From Pectobacterium brasiliense (GTDB lineage: Bacteria; Pseudomonadota; Gammaproteobacteria; Enterobacterales; Enterobacteriaceae), in the NCBI RefSeq assembly GCF_013449685.1, contig NZ_JACDSF010000031.1, positions 78,224 through 116,264 of the forward strand: a stretch of DNA of 38,041 bases, written 5' to 3'. This document shows, piece by piece, positions 36,880 to 38,041 of the stretch (its first letter is position 1; every line of letters starts with the position of its first letter). Both the position numbers and the translations under genes were made by a program. The notes under the pieces are model-generated. The model was not told the DNA's origin and did not search any database. It saw only the letters and a program-made list of their open reading frames with translations.

Positions 36880-38014
36880 GCTTCCCCCGCTCAGCCTGTA
36901 CATCCATATTCCGTGGTGCGTACAGAAATGTCCGTATTGCGACTTCAACTCTCACGCGCTGAAAGGCGACGTGCCGCATCAGGAATATGTCGATCACCTG
37001 CTGGCAGATCTGGATGCCGATTTGCCGCTAGCGAGCGGTCGTGAACTGCACTCGATCTTTATCGGCGGCGGCACGCCCAGCCTGCTGAGCGCGGAAGCGA
37101 TGCAGGCGCTGCTCGACGGCGTGCGGGCGAGAATTCCGTTAACGCCGGATGCCGAAATTACGATGGAAGCCAATCCCGGTACGGTTGAAGCCGACCGTTT
37201 CAGCGGCTATCAGCGCGCGGGCATTAACCGTATCTCCATCGGCGTTCAGAGTTTCGATCCGCAAAAGCTGACACGCCTCGGGCGTATTCACGGCCCGGAC
37301 GAGGCCAGACGCGCTGCGCACCTAGCGACCGGTCTGGGATTGCGCAGCTTTAATCTGGACCTGATGCACGGCTTGCCGGATCAATCGCTGGACGAAGCGC
37401 TGGACGACCTGCGTCAGGCGATTGCGCTCAATCCGCCGCATTTATCGTGGTATCAGTTGACTATCGAGCCCAATACGCTGTTTAGCTCGCGCCCGCCGAC
37501 GCTACCGGACGACGACGCGCTGTGGGACATCTACGAGCAGGGCCATGCGCTACTGAGCGCAGCGGGTTACCAGCAATATGAAACCTCTGCCTATGCCAAA
37601 CCGGGCTATCAGTGCCAGCACAACCTGAACTACTGGCGCTTCGGCGACTATTTAGGGATTGGCTGCGGGGCGCACGGCAAGCTGACCTTCAGCGACGGCC
37701 GCATTCTGCGCACGGTCAAAGTCCGCCATCCGCGTGGCTATATGCAGGGTAAGTATCTGGATAAACAGCACGACGTTGCTAACGACGATCGGCCTTTTGA
37801 GTTTTTCATGAACCGCTTTCGCCTGCTGGAAGCCGCGCCACGCGAGGATTTCACGGCGTACACCGGTCTGGAAGAACACAGCATCCGCCCGCAGTTGGAT
37901 CAGGCGCTAGCGCAAGGCTATCTGACGGAAACCGCCACGCATTGGCAAATCACCGAACACGGTAAACTGTTCCTGAACTCCCTGCTGGAACTGTTTCTGG
38001 CGGAAGACGAGTAA
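36872..38014 (+). CDS. hemW: Radical SAM heme chaperone HemW
   Basis: Cytoplasmic radical SAM family protein (380 residues) related to oxygen-independent coproporphyrinogen oxidase HemN but acting as a heme chaperone. The N-terminal cluster motif is [11 protein letters not shown], with C16, C20 and C23 binding the 4Fe-4S cluster; [30 protein letters not shown] and [10 protein letters not shown] follow through the barrel. The C-terminal HemN-like domain is about 300-380. The ATG at 36872 within the end of rdgB gives the canonical [16 protein letters not shown]. Last gene of the run from yggS; the last 27 bases of the window hold nothing recognisable. Confidence 0.97.
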   Translation: MLKLPPLSLYIHIPWCVQKCPYCDFNSHALKGDVPHQEYVDHLLADLDADLPLASGRELHSIFIGGGTPSLLSAEAMQALLDGVRARIPLTPDAEITMEANPGTVEADRFSGYQRAGINRISIGVQSFDPQKLTRLGRIHGPDEARRAAHLATGLGLRSFNLDLMHGLPDQSLDEALDDLRQAIALNPPHLSWYQLTIEPNTLFSSRPPTLPDDDALWDIYEQGHALLSAAGYQQYETSAYAKPGYQCQHNLNYWRFGDYLGIGCGAHGKLTFSDGRILRTVKVRHPRGYMQGKYLDKQHDVANDDRPFEFFMNRFRLLEAAPREDFTAYTGLEEHSIRPQLDQALAQGYLTETATHWQITEHGKLFLNSLLELFLAEDE

Positions 38015-38041
38015 TCATTCCGTGGGCAGGTTTATCACAGA

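Overview
The window is chromosomal backbone of a member of the Enterobacterales. I infer Pectobacterium or a close relative in the Pectobacteriaceae: the proteins are close to their E. coli counterparts, the order largely follows the E. coli 95-minute region, and four chemoreceptor genes sit inside that backbone, as expected of a plant-associated soft-rot enteric with a large receptor set. There is no rRNA, tRNA, insertion sequence, integrase, phage gene or CRISPR array. Thirty-seven genes can be supported, one of them probably a pseudogene.

Layout. 1-11.5 kb: a chemoreceptor (mcp1), ppa, the outer-membrane assembly block tamA-tamB-ytfP, msrA, paeA (ytfL) and ytfK. 11.8-16.8 kb: ytfJ, cysQ, cpdB, a small Trp/Arg-rich secreted DUF2502 protein, and ytfE with an NsrR operator. 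16.9-21.4 kb: fklB, oapA, a DUF488 gene, the rpsF-priB-rpsR-rplI operon with an S6:S18-type leader hairpin, and the esterase yjfP. 21.7-26.9 kb: a double-Cache chemoreceptor (mcp2) with a perfect FNR box and a sigma-28 promoter, a decayed exported-protein gene, bsmA, yjfL, and a third chemoreceptor (mcp3). 27.0-32.7 kb: the nsrR-rnr-rlmB operon (read leftward) and a fourth chemoreceptor (mcp4). 32.7-38.0 kb: the PilT-like ATPase yggR facing a tight rightward run yggS-proC-yggT-yggU-rdgB-hemW, which in E. coli lies elsewhere on the chromosome.

How the genes work together. Several deal with oxidative or nitrosative stress: NsrR senses NO and its operator lies in front of ytfE (iron-sulfur repair) in the same window; MsrA repairs methionine sulfoxide; BsmA is linked to peroxide and biofilm stress. 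CysQ and CpdB remove 3'-phosphorylated and 2',3'-cyclic nucleotides in cytoplasm and periplasm. TamA/TamB serve envelope assembly, and rpsF-rplI, rnr and rlmB serve the ribosome and RNA turnover. The receptors appear to belong to the flagellar regulon: three of four have recognisable sigma-28 promoters.

I found no convincing new multi-gene system. The best leads are the FNR box on the sigma-28 promoter of mcp2, a gene that has kept its ribosome-binding site but lost its start codon and signal peptide, an internal 29-residue repeat in the DUF2502 protein, altered residues in the otherwise near-invariant signalling tip of mcp4, and short tandem duplications (period 15-17 bp) in three gene leaders.
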